From Membranipora membranacea (lineage: Eukaryota; Bryozoa; Gymnolaemata; Cheilostomatida; Membraniporidae), in the NCBI GenBank assembly GCA_914767715.1, contig OU612066.1, positions 28,990,283-29,054,282 on the forward strand: a stretch of 64,000 nucleotides of DNA, given 5' to 3'. This document shows positions 46,629-60,259 of this stretch, in pieces (positions within the stretch are counted from its first letter, which is position 1; each line of letters begins with the position of its first letter). Position numbers and translations under genes: made by a program. The notes under the pieces were generated by a model that had not been told where the DNA came from, made no database searches, and saw nothing but the letters and a program-made list of their open reading frames with translations.

Positions 46629-49600
46629 AAAGATCTAAAACAGCCAGCCCATACCGAAGGTCACCAGGAAGACTGAAGAAGGGTGTATATAATTAATGAT
46701 TCATGACAGTGGCTTCAGAAGTCCAACCAATTAATACTTTATGCAAATAGCCAGAGGGTAACTCCCCAGACGTCCAGGTCGTCACACAAATAGAGAGTGG
46801 TGGTTGATATGATATTACAAGGTCATGGCGGGCCTAGGTGTAACCAGAACGATCAAGAGAACTTGCCTGGTACGATTGTGTATGTACCTTTAATATATCA
46901 CTACTGATAAATAAAATTGCTGGACTGCTGATAAAACTGTAAAATGAGCTCATAGAATGCAGGTATAAATAGAAAAAAATAAAACTGGAAAAAGCATAGA
47001 CTAAGATTTATTTGTTCAATGTATTAATTGCAATGGCACTGAAACAGTTGAAGTTATGTACCCATATTATCAATACAACGACTCCTAGTGTGTATACAAA
47101 GTATCTGGGGCAAGAAGGAGTCCTCTGTAACTCAATGATGCAAGTCAGTCATACATAATACATCTTGTTTTATTTACAGTGATTTACGCTCACCTTAAGG
47201 AGAGCAATCCTTTACCTTACTTTTTCTCTATTCAGTATCACCTCTTAGTAGTGCTGTAAAAGTACTCAGTTAGTTGTTGTATAGTGTGCTATCCAACAGT
47301 TGAGTTGTGCTGTATCCAAATCTGACAGATTTGCTTTTTGTGTATAGTCTCAGTCAATTGGTAATAGTCAGTTAGTTGTAATTTTGTTGTGGAAACTCGG
47401 CTGTTTTTAGCCTATGACTACAGCGTACACCTTCACAAGGCGACATATGTATGACGTCATAGATGACGGGTTAGCGCGGGACCCGGATTTGTCCATTTTT
47501 TGCATGAGCCATGTCAGTCGTAATTTATTGCTTTGCTCTCATTGACTAACAGTTGGATGGTTTGATCCTATTGGCTACGTGCCAGCAGTTAGATGTGCCC
47601 CGTTTATCAGGAGATTTTATGATGTAATAACACCTGGTAGTGCTTGATCTGAATGGGGCGGGGGGGGGGGGGGGTCTTTATTGTGTTGCCGTTACTTGTT
47701 TCTGCACCCACGCACTGACCACAAATATAATAAGATTTTCCAGTGTCCGGTTTTTAAAGGCCAGTTAAGTTGGTACAATTAGTATAACAATGATCTCTCT
47801 TCTTTAATATCCTAAATATTCAATAATCTTTCCAGCCAGTACTACAGTACCCAGTATACATTGTGTGGACACAAAGGTAGCATAATTTATGACCTGACCA
47901 TGAAAACCCTCAGGGAGTTTTAGAGTTAGTTTTCTTTGCCAAAATTCCTCCTGCAAACAATCTTGGCCCTGTTACACATATCATTATGCTATCTGGATAA
48001 AACTACCATGTACTGAGTAGGCATTTGTTGTTGTACTTTACTTGACTCTGCAGAGGCGTTAATTTTAATCCTCTGTCTACTCGTCATGATTAATTTCCTC
48101 ACTTTCGACCACAGCTTTTGCTATCTGAGGTCAGGTAGTCAGTTTTTCAGTGTGCGATTTTAAACCATTTCCGATTAGATTGATTAATTTAAGAATATAA
48201 TATACTCTTCAATATGCAGGTTGTGGGAGTATATGACAGGGAGACTACACTACCATTCCTAGCCTGTCTTGACAAGCTTTGTTGGTGGGGGATGTTAGCC
48301 TTCCCCAATCAACAATGAGTGGCACATCACTCCATAATTCTGTCATAGCTGAAAACTTACATTGGATTTTTCTTGAAAAACAACATCATATTTGATATGA
48401 CATATTATGACCCAATCTGTAGTTCATACTCTTTTGTGGCATCATTGCCTCCCCAATAGGCTTTCTCTCTCCTTTACAGCAATTCATTTAAAAATCTCTA
48501 TTTAGCCGTTTCGTGCAACAAACTGGAAAATCGCAAGCTTGCCATCAAGATAGCACACAGGTAACATGCAATACAAGATGATTCTTTTAGATTTCCATGA
48601 TGTCATCCCTAGGGAAGGCTTAGACTTTTATCTCCTGATGTCCTGACCTTCTGTTGCCCTGCTCTGTGGGATTTGCAGAGATTCTATCGACAACAACTCA
48701 AAATAAATCTTAATACTTATGTCATACCAAGCGGTGACTATGGAATTAGGGTGGATTAATGGTGCAAAGCCAACACATTGGCTGGGTGGAAACAAAATTA
48801 AAAGTGATTGATCATGGATATAAAGTCCACAACATCTGGCTGAAATCTACCTGTTTGTCTTAGCGACCTGTTTGCACAATTGAATCAATGAAATAGTAGT
48901 TGGTATCATCGATTGAATTGGAAACAAATTTTCTATTTTAAATAAATATTCTAATATGGTGACTTATAATGTGAGTTTCGACTTCACTTATCACGACCTG
49001 TAGCTAACCACATAATATTGGCAGCAGACTGACACTATCATACTTTCCTTACATGAGTTTTGGCAGTTCTGGTGAAAATATTTTTGTCAGCGATTAATGC
49101 ACTTTTACTTGATTCTTTGCTTTGAGACTTTCAAGCTGACTGGATAATCTGATTGGTTGAAAATCCCTGTACGTATTTGATTTGCACTGCCGCGTGCCAG
49201 CCTTTTGACATGTTGTGTATTTACTATTCTATTTACGAGTTTTCCTGGTGTGTGGGAAGGCAACAGACCGCAGTACTTTGGACGGAGATTAGTGATGTCA
49301 ATATTGGGTATTGTAGAATGCAGACTATCGTACATTCTCACACACAGTAATCGGTTATATGCGCAACGATCCGTGTCTCTCATCGTAGCGATGAATCATG
49401 TTGATCCATCAGACATTTGCTCCGCGATCCTGTTGCTTTGGCAGGAGTAATTTTAAACTGAACCTATTGATGTTGCGATAAAAAGACCTCCCTAGATACA
49501 AATTGATATACTACCTAAATAGCTAAGCATACGCTGTAAAGTCTGACAAATATCCCTAGGCCTGATTTTGTGGGGTGCATCTCCAATAAGCTTTCGTTCT

Positions 49601-50777
49601 AACAATAATCCATTTGTATTAGGTCACAACAGTGGATGGCATGTTACATCCAAACATGTTTTTTCTACTTTAGTTTCATAATCACTCTCAAAGCAAGATG
49701 CATGATATCAAAAATTTGCATTGTAATATGTATGTAGGCATGTAAGGGGGCGGGATCGTCAGTTTGTATTAGAGGTATATTTTTCTTAAATGTACCAGAG
49801 GATTTTACATACTATGGAGGAAGATTCATCGCACCAGTTCTAAGACAAGTTTATTGGTGTGACCCTTTGAGTATCCCGGCTGTTCAAACTCTTTGTTGGA
49901 CATTAAAAGAGACCGTGGTGGATAAAATAATATACTGATAAATGTTAAAATAATAGGTTGGATTTGGTCGCTGCAGATAAATTTTAGTCTGCTTTGTCCG
50001 TGTCATATAATATAAATTCCTTTTAAATACCTCTACTCGATGGGTGATTCTGTTGTCACAATTGGATAGTAATTGATAAGTATAATATAGCATCCACAAC
50101 CCTGGCAGTGACCGGAAATTTTGCAACTGTGACGCCAATAAAAGTGTTTTGGAAATACTAGACTTAGTCACTGCCTGAGATAGTTTAACCATAACCAGAA
50201 ATCCCTGTGAACATGGACTTTCAGTACTGGATTTTGTTCTGCGCACTCTCCTCAGAAGATATCGTCCATCTGAATTTTTTTTCTGAGATGAAATAAATAC
50301 AAATATTGGAGTTGTTGTTTTGTAGAGGACACCAGTAATACAGAAATTTCATGATAGAGCCCATACCATATCATGACATGATGTATGTATTTGTATTTTT
50401 TATTTGGTTTTGCCCTTCAGTTGATGCTTGCAGGAAACTATAAATTTTAAAAATTGCACTAAATCCAGTTTTAGTGAATAGAGGAGATTAATGGTAGGAT
50501 TGTTTATTCCAGAGGTCCTTTGATATCGAAGTGGGTGGAGCAGTCACGTATACAATATCGACCATATATTTCTTTTGATATCATTGTTAATTCTTTCAAG
50601 ACTGGCCCAGCGTTTAAGTCAGCAGAGGGCGAGATTCATCCTTCTCTGATTACTGAATACTCACCGAAGTTTCTCGGTCTCTACCAGGTAAGTATTGATC
50701 TATCAGATTCGAAATGTGTGAATTGTCAGCAATATTATGTCATTTTCCTAGTCCCGATCATATCATACGGTGTACGG

Positions 50778-50807
50778 CCAGAGACTATAGATATCTATAG
50801 TCTCTGG
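50778..50807. mobile_element. 30-bp perfect micro-palindrome inserted in array unit 3
   Basis: CCAGAGACTATAGAT and its exact reverse complement form a loopless palindrome flanked by TACGG (50773-50777 and 50808-50812). The equivalent sites at about 44815 and 54532 read TACGGCTA(T/A)A without it, so it is an insertion with a 5-base duplication. Confidence 0.75.
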
Positions 50808-53800
50808 TACGGCTATAGAAGCTCTAGACGAGTACGATTAATCAAGCTATGGCGTCATAGATGACCGACGATTCTCCTAATTTTTGCATCAGGGTAGGTT
50901 TTGCTAATTTATTACTTTGCCCTCATTGACCATTCGTTGGATGCCTAGATCCTATTTACCACATGCCAGTGGCATAAAACGTCTGGCCTATCAGCTCATT
51001 TAATGACTTCATAACACCTGGTACTGGTTGGCCCTGTATGGTGCCTTGCTGGTCTGTTTCGTAAACATCGTCATACCACACAAATTATCTGAAGATTTTT
51101 TTGTCTCCAGGTGTAAAAATTGAGCTTGATAATAGTAAAAATTTGACCCCAGCAACTCTATATATTGGATTATTTTTAAATTTATGTAAGTACACTTTGC
51201 TGATTCATTGTATATTAATTTGGGGAAACTCTCCACCATGCGGTTGTAATGGTTGCAGCTATGTTTTTAAGACTTTTTTGTTTCCAACTGAGAGACTGGG
51301 GTACAACTATGTCGTCATAGATGACGGGTTTGCGCGGGACCCGGATTTGTGCATTCTTATGCGTGCACAGAGGTGGGTGATGATTTATGATGCGATGGCA
51401 AGATCCGTTTGGCTTCGTGCCAAATATACTTTTTATGGAAGTCTTATAGCCTGGTTGAACTTCATCCATCGTGTTGGTCGGTGCTGCACCATTTCTGCAG
51501 GCACTGTGGATAACCAAAGATTTATCCTATATCTTGTTGTCTACGGTGCAAAATCGAAGCTAAGTTGGTAATTCATAATATAATCGATATCCAAATGTTT
51601 AAAAAGAAAATTTCATCATCTCTCTCTCTCTCAATGAGATGATTGCCGTATTTAACAAGAATTAAAAAAAAAGTTTGATTGCGTTGGATTCATTTTTACA
51701 AATCGTTCAATAAAAACATGCGCACCTCCCTCCCCACAGCTTATGGAACTATAATTCATAACAGAAAATGCTAAAATAAAAAGGTCAAAAACAGTTTGTA
51801 ATATTATTTTATATTCATTTTAATAACCAGCCCATACTGAAGGTCACCAGAAACACTGAAGAAGGGTGTGTTCTTCTGGGATAATTAATGATTCATGTCA
51901 GTGACTTCAGATGTCCAAACTTTATGCAAATAGCCAGAGGGTGACTCCCCAGACGACCAGGTCATCTCACAAATGGAGGGTCGTGGTTAATATGTTATTA
52001 CAAGGTCATGGCGGGCCTAGGTGTAACCGGAACAATCAAGAGAACTCTGAGTGGGCTGGAAGTGGATACTTGACCTTAACCTCCAACTCTTCTCCAGCCC
52101 AAGATGAAACCCACAAAAGGACATTTGATATGGTATTCATGTTTTAATGACATGTCATGTACTATTCTTGAAGTTATCTACCTATATAACCGACACGACG
52201 ACTCCTAGTGTATATATGAAGTGCCTGGTGCAAGCAGGGAGTCCTTCATAAATACAAGTCGGGCATACATATAACATCTTGTTTAATTGACTGCGGTGTT
52301 TTAAGCACACAATAAAGAGAGCAGGTTTTCTCTCAATCCAGTATCAACCCTCAGTAGTGCTGTAAAGTATTCAGTCAGTTGCTGTTGTTGAGTGTGCTAT
52401 CCATGAGTTGAGTTTGGCTGTATCCATATCTGTCAGATCTGCTTGTTGTGCTAAGCTTCTGCCAGGTAGTGAGATTTTTATTGAAATTCCGCTTGTCCAG
52501 CCAATTAACTACCAGCGATGCCTTCACCAGGGCGATATATATATGACGTTATAGATGACGGGTTAGCGAGGGACCCGGATTTGTCCATTTTTTGTATGAG
52601 CCAAGTCAAGGTTAATTTATTGCTTATCTCTCATTGACAAATCGTTGGATGGCTTGATCCTATTGGCTACATGCCAGCAGTTAAAAGCACCTGGTTTATC
52701 AGGAGATTTTATGATGTCATATCACCTGTTTGAGCTATATCTAAATCGGGCGGGGTTTATGTTGTTTTACCGTGACTCGCTTCTGCACCCACGCACTGAC
52801 CACACATAAGTTGATGCATATGGAATAACAAGCTAGTGTATGATCTCTCATCTCTTATGTCCAAAGTGTTCAATAGTCCTTCGTAGGTAGCGTATGTCCT
52901 GACCACGATAATCATCAGTGAATTTTAGATTTGATTTTCTCGGCTTTTAGGTTCACCAAAATTCCTCCTGCTAAGAATTTTGCTCCTGCCACTTTATGTT
53001 ATCTGGATATCACTGCCATGTACGGAGTAGGCTTTTAGTTGTTGCACTTTACTTGACTCTGCAGAGGCGTTTTTTAAATTCTCTGTCTACTAGTCATGAT
53101 TTATAACTTCATTTTCAACCACAGACTATTGCTGAAGTCACGTAGTCGGGTCAGTATTTCACAAAACTAAATTTTGTAATTTTAAGCCGTTTTCGATCAG
53201 TTTGATTAATTTAAAAAATATGGGCGTATTGGACAGCTTTGACTGTATCATTCCATGATCCTGTCAAAGCTGCTGGATATTTTGTAGGTGTAGACAAATA
53301 GCCTCATGTATGATACATCACAGGAAAGATAGTTTGCATTTCTTTTGGTATTAGTATTAGGACAACTTAGGATTAGCTGTAATTTCTCTTTTGTGGCATC
53401 ATTGTCTCCCCAATAGGCTTTCTCTCTCCTTTGCGGCAGATTTGTATACCATTGGCAATAACAGCAAACACAGTCTCGTCATCATTTAAAAATCTCTATT
53501 TAGCCGTTTCGTGCAACAAACTGGAAAATCGCAAGCTTGCCATCAAGATCACACACAGGTAACAGGCTGAAGTGAGATGATTCTCTTATATTATTATGAT
53601 GTCATCCCTAGGGAGGGCTCAGACTTTTATCTTCTGATGGCCTGACCTCCTCGTGCCTGTGGGATTTGCAGAGCTTCTATCAACAACAACTCAAACAAAT
53701 CTTAATACTTATAACAGGCCAAGCCATAATAAAGGTGTCTTTGGAATAAGGGTGGAAACAACTTTGAATGTGAATGATGGTGGATTTAAAGTCTACAACA

Positions 53801-56800
53801 TCTGGATGAAATCTGCCTGTTTGTCGCTGACATAATTAATTATTATTGGTGGATTTAAAAAAATTGAAATTCTCAATATAATAAGCCAGAAACTATGGAT
53901 AGTCTTCCGGGAGTCCGGTACAATTTACTACCATAAATACAGTTTGAGGCTTTGAACCACCGCCCACAAGCCGCAACGAACTGCATATAGTACATGGGTC
54001 GTATAAGTATGGCCATCATTTTGCATATCCAACTTGTTAGAGGCTGCAAGTTGTAAAAAGTTTTCTGCTCATAGCAATGCAGGCTTTGCTAAAAAAATAC
54101 TCACCAAGAGTTCCCTGTAGTTTGGGGCATTTGGCGAGCTGACATCACTGCTGACCCCAAGTAGTGGATATGGTGATGGAGGTGAATGGGCTGAGAGCTG
54201 TGTTAAGTTCCTGAAATGTCAGAGAGACCACACAACATTGTCAGAGTTTTGACCCAAAAAATGTTTATATATAAATGGCAGAGTGGAAAGTGTAAAGAAT
54301 AAGATCATGCAGAGCCCGTCCTAGGGATGTATGAGTTATATTTACCTGACAGATGCACAGAAATTCCGCTTTCATAGAAACATTTTGTTACATATTTGGT
54401 TAGTGGGTATTGTTCTATCAGATTCACAGTGCGTGAACTGGCAGCAATATTATGGCATTGTCATAGTCAGCTCAAAAACTGACCGCCCCCCCCCCCCCCC
54501 CCTACCCAGTCTAATCATATTACTACGACATACGGCTATAGAAGCTATAGATGTGTATGATCGATCAATCTATGACGTCATAGATGATGCGACAACGCAA
54601 AACCAAGATTCTTCCACTCTTTTGCACAAAGGAAGGTTGTGCTAATTTATTTCTTTGCCCTCATTGACCAATCGTTGGAAGGTTAGATCCTATTGACCAC
54701 ATGCCAGCGGCTAAAAGCGCCGGCCCAGTTAATCAGCTCATTTAATGACTTCATAACACCTGTTTGTGCTTGAACTGAATCGGGTGGGGTCTATGTTGTT
54801 TTGCTGCGACTTGTTTCTGCTCCAACTCACTGACCACAAATATTGTGAAGACTTTCTAGTGTCCGGTTTCTAAAACAGTTTCTATATTTGCTTGTCTCTG
54901 GGTGTAAAAATTCAGCTTGATAATAATAATTTAATATAACCCCAAGCAACAATATATAATAAATAATTTTTGATTTTATGTAAGTATAGCATAGTGACTA
55001 GCCAGCCTTGGTTTTGCTATTTCATTCTATATGAATTTAGAAATTCACCGCCATGTGCTTTTTTATCGTTGTAGCTGTTATTTGGAAAATCTTTCTCTTA
55101 CCGACTGCAAGGGTGACATACAACTATGACGTCATGCAGTCGACATACAACTATGACGTCATAGATGACGGTTTAGTGCGGGGGGGGGGGGGGGGGGGGG
55201 CCAGATTTGTGTATTCTAGCACGCGCACAGGGGTTTGTTGATGTTTTATGATGGGTGGATCCGTTTGGCTTCTTGCCATAAGTACTTTTATTATGGAAGT
55301 CGTAAAACCTGGTTGAACTTGTGGACGGCGTTGGTTGGTGATACACCATTTCAGCAGGCACTGTGGATGACCACAGATTTTATCCTATATCTTCTTATTT
55401 ATGGTGCAAAATTGAAGCTAAATTGATAATAAAAAATATCTTACTGTTTCATAAGGAAATCTAATTATTTGAAACTATAAATTACAAAATTTGCACCAAA
55501 TCCAGTGTTAGAGTATTATAGGGAGGTTAATGGCAGGATGCAATTATATTTATCAAAACTGTTTCTTCCAGAGGTCCATTGATACCAAACTGGGTGGAAC
55601 AGTCAATTATACAATATTGACCATATATTTCGTTAACGTCAACAGAGGGCAAGATTCATCCTCCGCTGAATACTTACAACAATTGACGTTTGTGACACCG
55701 CTAAGGTTTTTGAGCAATTTTATTTGGGTTGATACATTGTTTGTAAGTTGATTTTTAGGTTAACTGTTTTTGAAACCATTGTATGCTAATAACGAGGAAC
55801 TGACATCCCTGCTAGGCAACCATTGTTGTAAGAGGAATTGCAGTAGGAAAGAGTTGGTGGGCGCAGTAATTAATGAGGTCAGACACAGACTCTGAATGTG
55901 ACGGGGCTTTGAATCCGCAACATTGGAACCTTGAAGGTAAATTCAGATTTTTGTTACATGAAACTGACAAAAGTGCAGCTTGAAAGATATGAATTGGAAA
56001 CGCTGTTCCAAAAATGACATTACCAGGTAGGCCTACCCCTAAACTAAAACCGACGATTCAAATACAGATGACAGACCACGAGATTCAATTCAGTCTATGT
56101 CTTATCACCACTTTATCAGGCGACAGTGAAATCTCTCTCAAGGCTTCCTATTTTGTAAAAAGGATTTTTCTATGTTCAAACCGCCCTCCTGACCGAAAAA
56201 AACCAATTTGCCGCCCGAACCACATGACAGAATTATTCTACTGTAAACATGAAAAAGGCTCTTCGCAAAAGACGGAGATTCATGAAATTTATCACTGAGA
56301 TGTCGTTGCGTCACAGTATTTAATGCGGACACTTATTGATAGGATATTTACTACACAGTGTCCAGTCTAGTGTTGTGTGTTTTGTCTATGACTGTAACAC
56401 TATATAGATTGCTCATGATCAGTCCGGTTTCAAAGAAACTGCAGCGTGTCTATATTGAATGCGCTTTTTCCGAACTGGTGCATCAAAAAACTGTATTTGT
56501 TCGAGGCAAGGGTCAACAGGACTGTGCTTGGATGCATTGGTTATCACAGTACAGATGCAAATTAATTAGAATTATCATAATTCCTAGAATAATTCTGTCT
56601 GGTATTAAGTCTGGCAATTTTTCAGCGGCAAAGTGTTGAATATATAGAAAGAGACTGATGACGGTTCGACAAGGCGATACCACAAATTCAGCATTATACC
56701 TAAAGAAACCTCCTTCAATACAGCCAACTTAATTTAGTAATCATAATTCTGACAATGTTTGTTGTTCCCTCGTCAGGGAATCAAAAATGTTGGCTAATTA

Positions 56801-58776
56801 AGTTGACTGTGCATCCTGGAGATGGTGACAGCTGTATTTCAGGCGTATTTTGATATCTCACACACGCGCATTACAGTACCTCACACACGCGCATTACAGT
56901 ATATCTCACGCACACGTGCATTTCAGTGTCAAAAGCACGTGCATGAGGGTACTTATGGGCCTGTAATGACTTTATGGATAATAACAGCGATGCTTTCCGC
57001 ATCACGTTTGAGCTATCTTTGTCGATTTTGGATCTCCTGCTTAACAAGGATATCCCCTCCCCTACTTTTGCGCAGCGAACTGGAAAATTATAACCTTGTA
57101 ATCAATGTAGCGCTGCGGTGGCAGGCTGTTCAGGAATGATTTTGCCACTTTCTTATGATGTCATTCTTAGGGAGGCATGGACTTAAAACTCCTAATGGCC
57201 TGACCTTGTTACCATGCTATGTGAGATTTGCCGAATTTACATCAACAAATATTCAAAAAGATTTCTAAATGGTTTGACATGCAACTACTAATGACAATCA
57301 CCATGGGAACAGGGTGGAAACAACTTGAAAGTGATTGATGGTGGATTAAAAGTCTACAACATCTGGACTAGAAGTTTGCCTGTTGCCAAGATTGATTGGT
57401 ATTTTAGCAAACTGTTTATTGCGATTCAAAAGCTCAATGTTATTCAACAAAGAAGCTTTTTTGTTCAACACTGCAGCACATTTATTATCAAAAAACAAGC
57501 TATGAGGTCATCAGAATAATACTGTTTTTGGTTTTTATTTGTTCTACTTGCTCTGCATATTCGTCTTCACATCTTGCAATTTTCCTTTGCTTGAAATTGA
57601 GTGGGTGAAGCAACCACATAGAAATTATGCCCATAAACATAAACAATATTGCATGAATTGTTAGAATTTTTAGTTAAAGTTTGTAGCAATAATATTTGAT
57701 GACTGCCAAATGCTACTTAATCTTAATAATTTCATTCTTGACTCATCATATGGGAAATTCCGTCTATCAAAGCTACATTATCCCTGCCATTTGATCATCA
57801 TCATTACTCTATGGCCGGCATTCATAGTTGTGACACCACCCGAAATGGGTATCAAACATTTTGTACTGAATTCTGTCCTCATGAAATGATAAATATTCTC
57901 TGCTATTATTTTGACAATAGCAATAATGTTGATTTGTATGACACTTCAAATAAATCTATCTACACTCTGCGTCAGCTTGGCAGGAGTTTCCCATGTACCA
58001 CACAATACCACCTTCTCATTCACAGGTACCCTGATACAACACTCGCCATAACTCAAACCCCTGGTGACAACCGAAGCTTTTCCAAATTGAGAGAACTCTG
58101 AATCAAGTTATTGAGATTTGGCTGAAAGTATCAACATTCTGTGTATGAATTGACAAGAGTTCTTAATAATAAGTATTCCTTGGTATATTGTTTTGAGTAG
58201 TGGTTCTATCAAGAAGTTATTTTATTACTTTTTGATGCTGTGACGTCTGTTGTGCCTAGAGCTTAACCGTTGCTCCGAGCCGCAATCCAGGCAATGCGTT
58301 GCGACCGACCGTCCAAGCAAGGCGGTCTCAACGGTGGGCCTGAAACCTTCTTTATGACACTGCATAGATATTTCCAGGTGTCATGTTATTAGAATGCCAT
58401 GATTGATGCAGTCAATACTCAACACTGGTAGAATATTCAACACGCCAGCTGCATATAGCGATCATAATGACGACTTCATTATGCCCTTTCCCTTTTCCAT
58501 CTCTCTGATCAACGCCGTACTCATCCAAACACCAGCGATAACATATGATTATGAATATGTTTATACCGTAATATGAATATCCATGCTGCCAGCAACTCTC
58601 TGCATGGTAAGATGTCAGTTCAGAGACCACAGACAGACCATGTCTGGTGGTAGAGCATAATTTAGTAAAGTTGCCAAATAAAGTTTAGCTGTTTGCCATA
58701 GAGATAATTTATGTGTGTGCCAGTTCAGTGGTTGATGCCATGTGCATGTTTTTGTATTAATGCTTGCAATAGTCTT

Positions 58777-58882
58777 AGAGCTCAGAAGGCTGCAAGTGAG
58801 ATTCTGTGCATTACATTAGCAAATCTTATGAATGTTTGCTAATGTAATGCCACAAACTCGAACTTGCAGCCGGCTGAGCTCT
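58777..58882. repeat. 106-bp imperfect hairpin
   Basis: AGAGCTCAG...GGCTGCAAGT...GCATTACATTAGCAAA pairs with TTTGCTAATGTAATGC...ACTTGCAGCC...CTGAGCTCT over arms of about 47 bases with an 11-base loop. No convincing flanking duplication. Confidence 0.85.
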
Positions 58883-59944
58883 CGCATATGCTGACCTGCA
58901 GATGACACACCGGGAAAGGAATAATTTGAGGAGATTGTATCTTTCTTGAAAAATGTTCACATAGCTGCACAGTAATAATGGTTTTGGCTGACCTCTAAAA
59001 GGACGGAAAGGTTGATGGTGCATGTAAATATGATAAACGTTCCATAACTTAAAAGGTCTCTTTGATACCAAATTGGGTGGAACTATTGCGTAATACAACT
59101 GACAATTTGATTCTTTGACCGCTGGCTGACTGCCCATGACCATGCTGAATAGGTCGAGAGAATCAATCCGCATATCAGCAATACTTCAAGCAATAAAATT
59201 TATCCTTTAAGATGTACTATAACGAGTTTGGTCAAATATAATTGATCTTTTTAAGCATCAAGGGAAAAGAAGCTTTCCGAAATACAAGGTCTCTAAAGGG
59301 CGTATATTATTGCTATTTTATTCATTGTAGTATGCAAATATCTAGGTACCTACACCCAGTAAAGACATCAATTAGTTTGAGCATGTTGACAGTAAGGTGA
59401 GTTTTGGTTGAATTCATTAGGCCATGACCAACTCATGGTTTGTCCTAGATGAAGTTCGACCCAATCTGTCTTCGTTTGGAGTTTTAGGTACCGCCGGCTC
59501 ACCAGTAGAATGTGAACGGCCGGAATGCGGACAAATTTGATCAAGCTCGATCTAGGTGTGTCCACAATAATCACAAACTGGGTGTGGCTTGGTTTGATTA
59601 TTTGGCATTGGATCTGAAACATCTCAAGCTAAATGCTACCCTGGTTGTGAATCATAACCTAGATTGACAGAGAACTTCAAAAAAAAAAAGTTTAACGAAA
59701 ACTTTTTCTCAAAAAATTTCATCACTAGTGACGAGCTAGAACCACTTATCGGGAAAGGTATGCAGATAGATAGAAACATGATTCCAAAACCACTGAACTA
59801 AATCTTTCTTATTGTCTGTGTATGGTTGAATATTATCAAACTGCTACTTTTACCGATGCAGCCATCCGCACCATATTTAGTTATTGAACAAGGTTGGCGG
59901 TAAGGTACTGGTCCCCTGCCACGGCTATCTATGACACTTTCAAA

Positions 59945-59973
59945 CCAAGGAGTTAGAGTCTCTAACTCCTTGG
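59945..59973. mobile_element. 29-bp micro-hairpin flanked by 5-bp repeat
   Basis: CCAAGGAGTTAGAG and CTCTAACTCCTTGG are exact reverse complements around one base. TCAAA flanks on both sides (59940-59944 and 59974-59978). Confidence 0.65.
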
Positions 59974-60145
59974 TCAAACTGCAATAGAAAGTTTTTCTTC
60001 CCATCCTGGGCATAAGTAGCAAGATTATTTAGTGTTTTCTAGTCAGTATGATTATTGTGAATCGTTGGCATAACGCCACATTCCATTGCTTGTTAGTGAA
60101 ACAGATATAATCTTCTGTGTACAGTTGATAGCACAACGCTATCAC

Positions 60146-60252
60146 AGAGTAAGGATATATCCCATAGAGTTATTATATATTAGTATATAATAACTCTATC
60201 AAAGATTATAAATACTTGACTTTACATTGACTCTATGATATATCCTTACTCT
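60146..60252. repeat. Nested hairpin
   Basis: Outer arms AGAGTAAGGATATAT and ATATATCCTTACTCT enclose a 36-base inner hairpin (60164-60199, ATAGAGTTATTATATA and complement) and a single-copy stretch. That stretch contains TCAAAGATTATAAATACTTG, which also occurs exactly at 40517-40536 inside the array. Confidence 0.8.
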
Positions 60253-60259
60253 TTGACAT

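Larger units (their letters stand above)
40285..55161 (+). promoter_or_regulatory. Cluster of perfect CRE palindromes in the array
   Basis: TGACGTCA, the binding palindrome of CREB/ATF factors, occurs at 40285, 41011, 44834, 45335, 47452, 54573, 55127 and 55154, with another at 35563. In most cases it reads CTATGACGTCATAGATGACG, adding a TGACG half-site 4 bases later. Mutated versions stand in the same place in other copies (50853, 51312, 52547). The blocks starting GACGGGTTAGCGCGGGACCC also carry ATTGG (inverted CCAAT) and GGGCGGGG boxes downstream, so they are promoter-like. Three further sites lie outside the array (60864, 62522, 63664). Function is inferred only. Confidence 0.6.
34690..59170 (+). 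repeat. Degenerate tandem array of 5-6.5 kb units
   Basis: Ordered landmarks recur with spacing of about 5.0-6.3 kb. The GGGTTAGCGCGGGACCCGGA-type block occurs at about 35415, 41159, 47468 and 52560. The CTGCAGAGGCGTT block occurs at 36022, 41753, 48050 and 53060. The GTGATTGATGGTGGATTAAA block occurs at 37550, 42525, 48805 (changed), 53772 and 57338. The CCTTTGATACCAA block occurs at 38681, 44307, 50516, 55575 (changed) and 59058. Unit limits are roughly 34690-41110, 41110-47415, 47415-52510 and 52510-56160, then partial pieces to 59170. Order is conserved, but deletions and insertions differ between units. ORFs are not conserved between units, so I call it non-coding. Confidence 0.88.
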
